This document shows, piece by piece, positions 25,453 to 33,910 of a stretch of 39,380 nt of DNA. Each line of letters begins with the position of its first letter. The stretch's first letter is position 1. The notes below the pieces were generated by a model. The model ran no database searches, was not told where the DNA came from, and worked only from the letters and a program-made list of their open reading frames with translations. The stretch comes from Dehalococcoidia bacterium (GTDB lineage: Bacteria > Chloroflexota > Dehalococcoidia > GIF9 > AB-539-J10): contig JAUWQI010000011.1 in NCBI GenBank assembly GCA_030611085.1, positions 1-39,380 on the forward strand, given 5' to 3'. A program made the position numbers and the translations under genes.

Positions 25453-25906
25453 AAAATCTGCCATTAAAATAAGACAAGCCTATTTACAAAGTTCCTCAAT
25501 TCCAGAAGGTGAAGCACATCGCCAAGAACAATGAAATTCTACCAATCTCGTCTTAGACCATTTGTGTTTGATATAGGACTTGTCCTCATAATTTACTGAG
25601 GTGTATATTTGTTTCACACTGAATAAGAGTTCAGCAACCTGATGATGTAAATCATACTTTTGACATTGACTGCCACCGCTCTAGGAAATATTCGTCTGGC
25701 TCAGTATAACTGTAACTCGAACCGATAGCTCCTTTGGGGAGGAAATGAATGAAAAGTCACCCTTTGAAAAACTAAAGGAGTTGGGCTAGAACTTGCTTAG
25801 CGAATTTACCTTGCTTTCACCACTTATTTTGGATACCATAAATACCAGTTAGTTATTGGAGATTGGTAACGACCTGTTGGCCCATTACACTATAAGTTAG
25901 AAAACC
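25453..25906. other. Gene-free stretch between tRNA-Lys and uppS
   Basis: About 450 bp without a supported gene. A GGGAGG site at about 25737 precedes an ATG (25750) reading MNEKSPFEKLKELG, then a stop, then in the same frame NLLSEFTLLSPLILDTI and another stop. This may be the remnant of a small gene, but I cannot assign it. A TATAAG at 25891-25896 could be the -10 of uppS; no good -35 is seen at the right distance. Confidence 0.4.
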
Positions 25907-26605
25907 ATGACAGAGAAACTTTATCCTCCCCAACATGTAGCTATTATCTTGGATGGCAATGGCAGATGGGCAAAGCAGCGCGGGTTGCCCCGTCTTCTAG
26001 GGCATAAAGCTGGAAGTGACAATATTCATCGCGTTGCAGGACTATTCGCCAATTACGGAGTAAAATACCTTACCCTTTATATGTTTTCCACAGAAAATTG
26101 GAACCGCCCGGAGGGCGAAGTCAACGGGCTTCTTAAGCTTCTGGCAGAGAAAATTGATAGCGAAACTCAGACTTTCCACAAAGCTAATATTAAGCTCAAG
26201 CATCTCGGTAAGCTAGATGGGCTCTCTCCTCAATTAAGGCAAAAAATAAAGGTGGCGACTGAACTTACTAAGAATAACACCGGATTGATACTTTGTCTTG
26301 CTTTTGACTACGGTGGCAGGGATGAGATTGTGGAGGCAGTCCAGCGTCTTATCAGTGATGGTGTTTCCCCAATGGGTATAGATGAAACTCGGTTTAGCCA
26401 GTACTTGTTTAGCTCAGATATCCCCGATCCGGATTTAATCATTCGCACCGGTGGTGAGATGAGACTAAGTAACTTTTTATTATGGCAAGCGGCCTATAGT
26501 GAACTTTACTTTACGCCGGTATTATGGCCTGATTTTGGCCCAAAAGAGATTGAAGATGCTTTCCTTGATTATAGGCAGCGTCAGCGCCGTTTCGGCAGGT
26601 TATAG
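25907..26605 (+). CDS. uppS: Isoprenyl transferase (polyprenyl diphosphate synthase, cis type)
   Basis: Condenses isopentenyl diphosphate units onto farnesyl (or longer) diphosphate to make the cis-polyprenyl carrier of envelope glycan synthesis. VAIILDGNGRWAKQRGLPR carries catalytic Asp16. GVKYLTLYMFSTENWNRP, then LIIRTGGEMRLSNFLLWQ with the diphosphate-binding Arg, and YSELYFTPVLWPDF near the end complete the family pattern. At 232 aa it is normal. The lipid carrier would serve the STT3 and sugar nucleotide genes 2-8 kb downstream. There is no Shine-Dalgarno. The usual neighbour cdsA is absent. Confidence 0.93.
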   Translation: MTEKLYPPQHVAIILDGNGRWAKQRGLPRLLGHKAGSDNIHRVAGLFANYGVKYLTLYMFSTENWNRPEGEVNGLLKLLAEKIDSETQTFHKANIKLKHLGKLDGLSPQLRQKIKVATELTKNNTGLILCLAFDYGGRDEIVEAVQRLISDGVSPMGIDETRFSQYLFSSDIPDPDLIIRTGGEMRLSNFLLWQAAYSELYFTPVLWPDFGPKEIEDAFLDYRQRQRRFGRL

Positions 26606-26637
26606 CTTTGACTCCTGCGTTGGTGAGAGTGGCAGAC

Positions 26638-27171
26638 TTAGGTTTTCTGCCAACCAAGAATGGTTAAGGCACTCAGTCCCACGCCAGCGATTACAGCTCC
26701 AAGCCAGCCAAGCAGACATAAACTGGTGACAATCGCCCCAGCAATGATGACCCCGAAGAGAATCGATAAGAAAGCATACCTGAATTTTATACCCAACAGG
26801 AAGGCAGCAATCGACCCAGTCCAAGCACCAGTTACAGGAAGCGGAATGGCTACGAATAGTGTCAGACCAATTTTCTCATACTTTCCAATGGTCCCCCCTC
26901 GTCGTCTGGTGCGCTCAAAAACCCAATTGACTACTCTTCGACCTACTCCTACCCGACTAACAGCTTTAGCCAACGAGTCTAAAAACAGTAAAAGGATTGG
27001 TACAGGCAGTAGATTGCCGATAACGGCTAAGCAGAAAGCTTTGTACCATGTCATATGGAACAAATTTATAGCTAGGGGCAAAGCTCCTCGCAACTCTACT
27101 ACTGGTAAAGCTGATACGATTACAATTATCAGTTCTTGAGGAATATTCCAACTCAGGAATTCTTCAATCAT
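26638..27171 (-). CDS. COG2426 small membrane protein (putative small multidrug export protein)
   Basis: A 177-aa polytopic membrane protein with about five hydrophobic segments. Family hallmarks seen: LPVVELRGALPLAI in the first third, AVIGNLLPVPILLLFLD, and KIGLTLFVAIPLPVTGAWTG with the PLPGTGAWTG-like loop. Family members are annotated as putative small multidrug export proteins, but the transport role is weakly supported. Its 5' end faces the flavoprotein gene, whose longest frame would overlap it by 36 bp; the shorter start of that gene removes the overlap. Confidence 0.8.
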   Translation of the reverse strand: MIEEFLSWNIPQELIIVIVSALPVVELRGALPLAINLFHMTWYKAFCLAVIGNLLPVPILLLFLDSLAKAVSRVGVGRRVVNWVFERTRRRGGTIGKYEKIGLTLFVAIPLPVTGAWTGSIAAFLLGIKFRYAFLSILFGVIIAGAIVTSLCLLGWLGAVIAGVGLSALTILGWQKT

Positions 27172-27199
27172 AGTTGGTTAACTATTATATCATTAGGCA

Positions 27200-27228
27200 T
27201 TGCTTGTTTAGCTTTTCTACCTTATAAT
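27200..27228 (+). promoter_or_regulatory. Promoter of the geranylgeranyl-reductase-like gene
   Basis: TTGCTT (27200-27205), 17-bp spacer, perfect TATAAT (27223-27228). Predicted +1 about 27235, nine bases before ATG 27244, leaving no room for a normal ribosome site. Confidence 0.55.
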
Positions 27229-27243
27229 TCCTTGCCTAAACAG

Positions 27244-28434
27244 ATGTATGATGTCATTATAGTTGGTGCTGGTCCAATAGGAAGCCATACCGCTTCCAAA
27301 TTAGCTGCGCTTGGCTATAAGGTAATTGTCCTGGAGCAAAAGGAAGATGCCGGCGAAAATATTTGCTGCACAGGCATCATTAGCATTGAGTGCTTTAACG
27401 CTTTCAACCTCAATGCCAGCATTTTGAGGCAGGCAAACTCAGCCAAGTTCTTCGCTCCCTGCGGTGAATTTATCAGACTTGAGAGAGAAGCCCCTCAAGC
27501 TTACATAATCGACAGTGCTAGTTTAGACAAAAGCTTGAAGGAGCGTGCCCAGAAATATGGCGCTGATTACCTGCTCTCGACCCCGGTGGTAGCTATTACT
27601 CCCGAGGCAGATTGCGTTTCAGCCACGGTTAATTACCAGGGCAAACAGAGGACATTCACTGCCCAGGTTGCTGTCCTGGCATGTGGCTCTGGTTCCAGAC
27701 TCCCTGAAAAGATTGGATTAGGCAGAGTCTCTGACTTTATGGTTGGAGCTCAGGCTGAAGTAAATACAATAAATATAGATGAAGTTGAAGTTTATTTTGA
27801 CCAGAATCTTTTTCCCAGCTTTTTTGGCTGGCTTGTACCCACCAAAAGTGGTAAGGGACTAGCGGGGTTGCTCGTCCCTGATAACCCAGCTTCGTATCTG
27901 AGAAGCTTTCTCCGTCATCTCCAATCTCAGGGCAAGATAGCTTCAAGTGAAGCTGATATGAAATTTGGCACCATCCCATTAGGAACTCTACCTCGAACTT
28001 GTAGCGACCGAATAATAGTAGTCGGTGATGCTGCCGGTCAGGTCAAGCCTACCACTGGCGGGGGCATATACTATGGCCTCTTATGTGCCGACATTGCTGT
28101 TAATTGTCTTCACCAAGCTTTTCTCGCTAATAATTTCTCGGCGGCCAAGCTTTCTATATACCATAAGCAGTGGCAGGCTAAGCTCGACCATGAGCTTCGA
28201 ACCGGCTATCGGGCGCGGCGTCTTTACAAAAAGCTTAGTAACCGTCGCATTGACCATTTATTCCAAGCAGCCCAAGCTAACGGCATATTCAAGCTTATAG
28301 CTGAGTGGCCAGACTTCTCCTTTGATTGGCACAGGAAACTCATCTTTGAGATAGTAAAGCACCTGACTCCTGGCTTATTATCTGTTGCACTGAAGCCAAT
28401 CACAAAGATGAGGACGAACCGTCCCCACTACTAG
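27244..28434 (+). CDS. Geranylgeranyl reductase family flavoprotein
   Basis: FAD-dependent oxidoreductase of the GGR family, which reduces double bonds of isoprenoid chains. The 396 residues start with the dinucleotide fold YDVIIVGAGPIGSHTASKLA and EQKEDAGENICCTGIISIEC. A FAD-binding VVGDAAGQVKPTTGGGIYYG follows at about two thirds, with FPSFFGWLVPTKSGKGLAGL between. The open frame begins at 27136, but the first 36 residues run into the neighbouring antisense gene; ATG 27244 follows a TATAAT promoter and begins the nucleotide-binding fold directly. In bacteria such enzymes act on quinone side chains or polyprenols. Being next to uppS and STT3 hints at the glycan lipid carrier, which is only an inference. 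Confidence 0.85.
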   Translation: MYDVIIVGAGPIGSHTASKLAALGYKVIVLEQKEDAGENICCTGIISIECFNAFNLNASILRQANSAKFFAPCGEFIRLEREAPQAYIIDSASLDKSLKERAQKYGADYLLSTPVVAITPEADCVSATVNYQGKQRTFTAQVAVLACGSGSRLPEKIGLGRVSDFMVGAQAEVNTINIDEVEVYFDQNLFPSFFGWLVPTKSGKGLAGLLVPDNPASYLRSFLRHLQSQGKIASSEADMKFGTIPLGTLPRTCSDRIIVVGDAAGQVKPTTGGGIYYGLLCADIAVNCLHQAFLANNFSAAKLSIYHKQWQAKLDHELRTGYRARRLYKKLSNRRIDHLFQAAQANGIFKLIAEWPDFSFDWHRKLIFEIVKHLTPGLLSVALKPITKMRTNRPHY

Positions 28435-28465
28435 GTCTTAACTGAATAGTCTTGGATGCTAGATT

Positions 28466-30793
28466 ATGCATACACAGATTAATAAAAGGCGATTATCCCC
28501 ACCAGTTATAGCTGTTATAGCGCTGCTCGCCATAACTGGAATTTCCCTGTATATACGTATAGCCCTGCCTTATGACCAGGTCTTTGTTCACGGCGCGGTG
28601 TGGTTTAGAGGAAATGACGCCTGGTATTTCATGCGCCAGATAGAGAATACAGCTTGCAACTTTCCTCACATCAATCCCTTTGACCCTTACGTGCTCTACC
28701 CTGGTGGTGGTGGAGGACCTTCTCTCCGCCCCTTCTTCGTCTGGCTTGTCGCTGGCATTGCCTGGCTGGTTGGACTGGGCTCCCCCAGTCCACACATTAT
28801 AGAACTTGTTGGCGCCTACATCCCGCCTATTTTGGGCACTCTCACAATCATCGCAGTATATTTTATTGGCAAGGAGCTGTTTAACCGCTGGGTGGGCTTG
28901 TTATCGGCTGCCTTGCTTGCCCTCTTGCCCGGGGAATTTTTAAATCGCTCGCTGCTTGGCTTTACCGACCACCATGTGCTAGACAGCTTGCTCTCCACCG
29001 CCTCTATGCTGTTTTTCATTCTAGCCATTAAACGAGCCAGGGAAAGGCAAATATCATTCACACACCTCTTGCATCGAGATAGGGCCACTATCGCCAAGCC
29101 TCTTATCTATGCCTCGCTTGCTGGCATCTTCCTGGGTATGCACTTCCTTTCCTGGAAAGGTGCCCTGCTAATTGCATTCATTGTATCTATCTATTTGATA
29201 ATTCAATTCATCATAGACCACCTGCGAGGGAAATCAACTGACTATCTGTGCATCATCGGCACATCATATTTCCTCATCGCCTCCATAGTGTGTCTTCCCC
29301 ACCTGGGCAAAGCCGGGGTATCAGCAGTCTTTGGCACATCGTTGCTAATTGCCGTACTGATGCCTATAGCCTTAAGCATCATCTCTCGTCTCATGGTAAA
29401 GAAAACGGTAAAGCCTATTTACTACCTGCCGGCACTAGTGGGACTTGCTGCAATCAGTTTTGCTGTTTTCCATGCCGTTGATCCCACTTTGCTTCATTCC
29501 ATGTTAATCAGATTTAAACCCTTCACCCCAGGTGGTGCTTACCTCACCGTCCTGGAAATGCATCCTCTTCTTCTTCCCTATGGTCATTTCTCGCTAAAAG
29601 TAGCCTGGCTTAATTTCACCACTGCCTTCTTCATCTCCTTCATCTCGCTTGGCTGGCTTATCTACCTCTCCATCAAGAAAGAGCGCGCCGATAAAACTTT
29701 GTTTCTGGTGTGGAGCATAACAACGCTAGCAGCGGTCCTGGGAGAGCGTCGTTTCGGGGATTACTTCGCTATAAATGCTGCTTTGCTCACGGGTTACTTC
29801 TCGTGGAGAATCCTGGACTTTGCTGGCGTAAAAGAATTGCTAGCCAGGCCCAAACAGATGGTTAAAGCATATACAGAGGCGAAGAAGGCGAAAAAAAGAA
29901 AGAAAGCCGAGGTGAAGGCAAGAGAAAAAGCGCTACGAGAACGCAGAATCGCCTGGATGAAGGTGATTGCAATCGGAATGGCTGTCTTCTTCCTCGTCTT
30001 TTTCCCTAACATTGGAAAAGCTAAAGCTCTTGCTCAGGAGCCATCTCTCATTACCGAAGGCTGGTATAGCTCGCTTCAGTGGCTAAAGAATAACAGCCCC
30101 GAGCCTTTCGGCGACCCTGATTTCTATTACAAGCCACTCGAAACTCCGTTCCAGTATCCCAAAACCGCCTATGGCATAATGTCCTGGTGGGACTATGGCT
30201 ACTGGATAATGCGTATTTCCCAGCGCATACCAAATTCCAATCCCGGCCAGGCTAACGCTGCCAGAGTAGCTCACTTCTTCATTGCTCAGGATGAAAAAGC
30301 TGCTAACAAAATCATGGACAAAATGGGCTCGGAATATGTCATAATTGACCATCAGATGCCCACCACAAAATTCTATGCCATGCCGGAATGGGCTGGCAGT
30401 AACCAGGACGAGTTCTTCGAAACCTATTATCGGCCAACGCAGGGTGGTAAACTGGAGTCTGCAACTCTCTTTTATCCCGGTTACTATAACTCCACTGTTG
30501 TCAGGCTTTATAACTTTGATGGCAAAGCGGCAGTCCCGCATGAGACATTGGTGATTTCTTATAAAGAAGTGATACAGCATAAAGAGATTACTAGCTCGAA
30601 ATCTTTTTCTAATTATGAAGATGCCGAAACTTACATCTCAAGCCAGGAGTCGGGAAATTATAGAATAGTGGGCTCTGACCCATTTATTAGCCCCGTGCCG
30701 CTGGAAGAAATGGAGCATTACAAGCTGGTTTATACTTCAGCACAAAAGTGGCAAGGTAAGCCGGCAGTAAAGCTATTTGAGTACACTAAATAA
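28466..30793 (+). CDS. STT3/AglB-type oligosaccharyltransferase
   Basis: Membrane enzyme that moves a lipid-linked oligosaccharide to Asn in N-X-S/T sequons on the outer face of the membrane. Seen in 775 residues: the first external loop with FRGNDAWYFMRQ (Asp51, metal site), about 11-13 membrane segments up to residue 520, and RRFGDYFAIN at the SVSE-like position. After a strongly basic loop (EAKKAKKRKKAEVKAREKA), the hallmark WWDYGYW (Trp574-Asp576) heads the soluble domain. A DK-like motif is MDKMGSEYVIIDHQM. STT3 is rare in bacteria outside Campylobacterota, Desulfovibrio-like and some Chloroflexota. Genes for a diacetamido-uronic acid follow it. The start ATG has no evident Shine-Dalgarno. 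Confidence 0.9.
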   Translation: MHTQINKRRLSPPVIAVIALLAITGISLYIRIALPYDQVFVHGAVWFRGNDAWYFMRQIENTACNFPHINPFDPYVLYPGGGGGPSLRPFFVWLVAGIAWLVGLGSPSPHIIELVGAYIPPILGTLTIIAVYFIGKELFNRWVGLLSAALLALLPGEFLNRSLLGFTDHHVLDSLLSTASMLFFILAIKRARERQISFTHLLHRDRATIAKPLIYASLAGIFLGMHFLSWKGALLIAFIVSIYLIIQFIIDHLRGKSTDYLCIIGTSYFLIASIVCLPHLGKAGVSAVFGTSLLIAVLMPIALSIISRLMVKKTVKPIYYLPALVGLAAISFAVFHAVDPTLLHSMLIRFKPFTPGGAYLTVLEMHPLLLPYGHFSLKVAWLNFTTAFFISFISLGWLIYLSIKKERADKTLFLVWSITTLAAVLGERRFGDYFAINAALLTGYFSWRILDFAGVKELLARPKQMVKAYTEAKKAKKRKKAEVKAREKALRERRIAWMKVIAIGMAVFFLVFFPNIGKAKALAQEPSLITEGWYSSLQWLKNNSPEPFGDPDFYYKPLETPFQYPKTAYGIMSWWDYGYWIMRISQRIPNSNPGQANAARVAHFFIAQDEKAANKIMDKMGSEYVIIDHQMPTTKFYAMPEWAGSNQDEFFETYYRPTQGGKLESATLFYPGYYNSTVVRLYNFDGKAAVPHETLVISYKEVIQHKEITSSKSFSNYEDAETYISSQESGNYRIVGSDPFISPVPLEEMEHYKLVYTSAQKWQGKPAVKLFEYTK

Positions 30794-30846
30794 ATATGAT
30801 TCACTTGAGCTACAAAATAAGAGAGCGTTTAGTAACTCTGCACTCT

Positions 30847-30913
30847 GTCATTCTGAGCCGCAGGCGAAGAATCTTTGAGATTCTTCATTCCGCTTTGCTC
30901 CATTCAGAATGAC
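30847..30913. repeat. Dispersed palindromic repeat, copy 3
   Basis: Begins GTCATTCTGAGCCGCAGGCG and closes CATTCAGAATGAC, with an inner AAGAATCTTTGAGATTCTT palindrome. Same family as 8994-9056 and 15241-15295. It lies downstream of STT3 and upstream of wbpA, where it could terminate the STT3 transcript. Confidence 0.75.
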
Positions 30914-30977
30914 AACGGGAGAGGTGGCACGTTACTGTTAATAAACAATCTCGAAATAATTAGCCCAGGAGGGAATT

Positions 30978-32282
30978 TTGCTAAAGCTAGCTGATAAGAT
31001 TAGAGACAAAACTGCCAGAGTAGGCATAGTGGGGCTGGGCTATGTCGGGCTTCCCCTGGCGATAGCCTTTTCCGAGTCAGGCTTTAGGGTATTGGGATTT
31101 GATACCCAGCAAAAGAGGGTGGATTTGGTTAACCAGGGCAAGTCTTATATTGCCGATGTTCCTGATACCCGCCTTTCACTTGCATTAGCCAATAACCTTC
31201 TAGAAGCAACTACAAAACAAAGCAGGCTTAATGAGATGGATGCCATTTGTATTTGTGTGCCCACCCCCTTAACCAGGACCAAAGACCCTGACCTATCCTA
31301 TGTTATCCACGAATCTGAAGAGCTATCTAAATATCTTAAGCACGGGCAACTGGTGGTTTTAGAAAGCACCACTTATCCCGGCACCACCAGGGAAGTGATG
31401 TTGCCCATCCTGGAACGCTCGGGACTAAAGGGAGGCTCAGATTTCTATTTAGCCTTCTCACCAGAGAGGGTTGACCCCGGAAGTAAAAACTACAATATCA
31501 AGAATACCCCCAAGATAGTAGGTGGCATAGCCCCCGAATCTACTGAGCTTGCTGCGCTTCTTTACCATCAGGTAGCTGAGGTAGTAATTCCGGTTTCCTG
31601 CCCCGAGGTGGCTGAGATGACCAAGGTGTTTGAAAATGTCTTTCGCAGCGTAAACATCGCACTGGTCAACGAGCTTGCTCAACTTTGCCAGAGAATGAAC
31701 ATCAGCGTCTGGGAAGTTATCGCTGCTGCTTCCACCAAGCCATTCGGCTATATGCCCTTCTATCCCGGGCCTGGTGTTGGTGGACATTGCATTCCCCTCG
31801 ACCCTTACTATCTGGCTAACAAAGCCAGAGAATATGATTTCCACACCAGGTTCATTGAGCTCGCAGCCGAGATTAACGAGCACATGCCTTATTACACAGT
31901 TTCACGCATTATGGAAACTCTGAATGCTCAGGGCAAAAGCCTAAATGGAGCCAATGTGCTGGTGTTGGGAGCAGCCTACAAAAAGGATATGGCAGATACA
32001 AGAGAATCTCCTGCCCTCAAGCTAATTCAGCTTCTTCAGGAGAAAGGAGCAAAGGTAAACTACAATGACCCCTTTATAGCGAAAATTGAGCTTCCCCAGG
32101 GTGGGCTTAGCTCCATAGCGCTTACTGAAGGAAATTTATCTTCCGCAGACTGTGTCATAATAGCCACTGACCATAGCTGCTATAATTGGGAGCAAATAGC
32201 AACTCAGGCAAAATTGGTATTTGACACTAGAGGGGTAACTCGAGACTTGAAACAAAAAAACATTTTTAGATTAGGGGAATAA
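30978..32282 (+). CDS. wbpA: UDP-N-acetyl-D-glucosamine 6-dehydrogenase (WbpA/WecC-like)
   Basis: Nucleotide-sugar 6-dehydrogenase that oxidises UDP-HexNAc to the uronic acid in two NAD-dependent steps. NAD fold: [20 protein letters not shown]; then [29 protein letters not shown], and catalytic Cys271 in [15 protein letters not shown]; the C-terminal half has [18 protein letters not shown]. The 434-aa length is typical. Start is TTG 30978, 5 bp after AGGAGGG. UDP-ManNAc (WecC) and UDP-GlcNAc (WbpA) dehydrogenases look alike; the WbpB/D and WbpE partners directly downstream favour WbpA, the first step to UDP-2,3-diacetamido-glucuronic acid. Confidence 0.85.
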   Translation: MLKLADKIRDKTARVGIVGLGYVGLPLAIAFSESGFRVLGFDTQQKRVDLVNQGKSYIADVPDTRLSLALANNLLEATTKQSRLNEMDAICICVPTPLTRTKDPDLSYVIHESEELSKYLKHGQLVVLESTTYPGTTREVMLPILERSGLKGGSDFYLAFSPERVDPGSKNYNIKNTPKIVGGIAPESTELAALLYHQVAEVVIPVSCPEVAEMTKVFENVFRSVNIALVNELAQLCQRMNISVWEVIAAASTKPFGYMPFYPGPGVGGHCIPLDPYYLANKAREYDFHTRFIELAAEINEHMPYYTVSRIMETLNAQGKSLNGANVLVLGAAYKKDMADTRESPALKLIQLLQEKGAKVNYNDPFIAKIELPQGGLSSIALTEGNLSSADCVIIATDHSCYNWEQIATQAKLVFDTRGVTRDLKQKNIFRLGE

Positions 32283-32287
32283 AGAAT

Positions 32288-33910
32288 TTGGAACGGAATA
32301 TAGCGGTTATCGGCTGTGGCTACTGGGGTAAGAACCTGGTGCGGAATTTCGCCGAGCTGAGTGCCCTTCACACTATCTGTGACGCCAGCCCTAGCATTCT
32401 GGAGCAATTCGCTTCTCGCTACCCTGAGATAAACACCGAAACAGATTATCATCGCCTCCTCCAGAATAAGGAACTGCAGGGAGTAGTTATCGCTACTCCT
32501 GCCGTGCTCCATTATTCTATAGCAAAGGAAGCACTCCTTGCCGGCAAAGATGTCTTTGTAGAAAAGCCTCTTGCCCTTAGAGTTGAAGATGGAGCAGAGC
32601 TGGTTGAATTAGCTCAAGAAAAAGGCAGAATCCTCATGGTCGGTCATCTCCTGGAATATCACCCAGCAGTGGCAAAGCTCAAAGAACTAGTGGACAAAGG
32701 AGAACTGGGGAAAATCCAATACATCTACTCCAACAGACTTAATTTGGGCAAATTTCGCACTGAGGAGAATATCCTCTGGAGCTTCGCTCCTCACGATATA
32801 TCAGTTATCTTGCTGCTGCTTGGTGGAGAGATGCCCCAGGAAGTCTCCGCCCATGGTGGCTATTACTTACATCAAGATATTGCCGATGTCACCTTAACCA
32901 CAATGAACTTCAAGGATGGCATAAGAGCCCATATCTTCGTAAGCTGGCTTCATCCTTTCAAAGAGCAGAGGCTTGTCCTCGTGGGCGATAGGAAAATGGC
33001 AGAATTTAACGACACCAAACCCAAGGACAAGCTTTGCCTTTACAGTCACCAGATAGAATGGATTGAAAGAAAGGCTATTCCTCGCCTGGAGGAAGCTGAA
33101 ATTGTCCCGCTTCCCTCAGAAGAGCCGTTAACAATAGAATGCCAGGATTTTATTAATTGTGTAGAAACCCGTAGCAAACCAAAAGTTGATGGACGCAAAG
33201 GGCTACAGGTTCTGGAGATTTTATCCGCTTGCCAGAAATCGCTGGAACAAAATAGCAAGGTCATTACGCTAAACAAGCCAGAGAGCAGTTACTTTACTCA
33301 CGAAACAAGCATCATAGAAGAATCCTGCCAGATTGGTGAAGGAACGAAAATATGGCACTTTTCCCACATTATGCCCCAAGTGACTATGGGCAAGAGCTGT
33401 GTTATTGGGCAGAATGTCTTTATCGGCAAAGGAGTGAAAATAGGCAACAATGTCAAAATTGAAAACAATGTCGCTGTCTTTGAGGGAGTAACCTTAGAGA
33501 ACGATGTCTTCTGCGGACCCTCCTGCACTTTCACCAATGTTATTAACCCAAGGAGTCAAATATCCCGCAAACACGAATTCAAACCTACTCTGGTCAAAAA
33601 GGGAGCCACCATTGGCGCCAATGCCACTATCGTCTGTGGCAATAATATCGGTAGCTATGCTTTCATAGGCGCTGGCTCTGTAGTCACCAAAGATGTTCCC
33701 GACTATGCCCTGGTTTACGGCAATCCCGCCAAGCTTCGCGGCTGGGTCTGCGAATGTGGAGTGAAACTTAACTTCGGCGAAAATACCCAGGCCCAATGCT
33801 CCGGATGTGGTAAAATCTATCAAAAGAAGGGCAAGGAGATAACTAAGATTGAGATTGAGATTGAGATTAAGATTAAGACTGAGAGTGAGTCTGAGTCTGA
33901 GGGACAATGA
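32288..33910 (+). CDS. Fused WbpB-like dehydrogenase and WbpD-like N-acetyltransferase
   Basis: Two pathway enzymes in one 540-aa chain. Residues 1 to about 320 are a Gfo/Idh/MocA oxidoreductase ([26 protein letters not shown]), expected to oxidise C3 of the UDP-uronic acid. Residues about 335-480 are a left-handed beta-helix acyltransferase ([50 protein letters not shown]), expected to acetylate the 3-amino group. A Cys-X-Cys (488, 490) and Cys-X2-Cys (504, 507) set then suggests a small zinc ribbon. The last 24 residues (from [12 protein letters not shown]) are encoded by a 6-bp tandem repeat. TTG start just after the wbpA stop; the TGA overlaps the next ATG (ATGA). Confidence 0.85.
   Translation: MERNIAVIGCGYWGKNLVRNFAELSALHTICDASPSILEQFASRYPEINTETDYHRLLQNKELQGVVIATPAVLHYSIAKEALLAGKDVFVEKPLALRVEDGAELVELAQEKGRILMVGHLLEYHPAVAKLKELVDKGELGKIQYIYSNRLNLGKFRTEENILWSFAPHDISVILLLLGGEMPQEVSAHGGYYLHQDIADVTLTTMNFKDGIRAHIFVSWLHPFKEQRLVLVGDRKMAEFNDTKPKDKLCLYSHQIEWIERKAIPRLEEAEIVPLPSEEPLTIECQDFINCVETRSKPKVDGRKGLQVLEILSACQKSLEQNSKVITLNKPESSYFTHETSIIEESCQIGEGTKIWHFSHIMPQVTMGKSCVIGQNVFIGKGVKIGNNVKIENNVAVFEGVTLENDVFCGPSCTFTNVINPRSQISRKHEFKPTLVKKGATIGANATIVCGNNIGSYAFIGAGSVVTKDVPDYALVYGNPAKLRGWVCECGVKLNFGENTQAQCSGCGKIYQKKGKEITKIEIEIEIKIKTESESESEGQ
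33841..33901. repeat. 6-bp tandem repeat inside a gene end
   Basis: GAGATT/AAGATT units followed by GAGTCT units, read as alternating Glu-Ile, Lys-Ile/Thr and Glu-Ser. It adds a low-complexity tail to the fused enzyme and finishes in GAGGGACAATGA, which also supplies the ribosome site and start codon of wbpE. Confidence 0.85.

Noticed and set aside
27136-27243. N-terminal extension of the flavoprotein as a signal peptide or membrane helix
   Set aside because: It overlaps the divergent COG2426 gene and contains the TATAAT promoter. The family normally begins at the nucleotide-binding fold.
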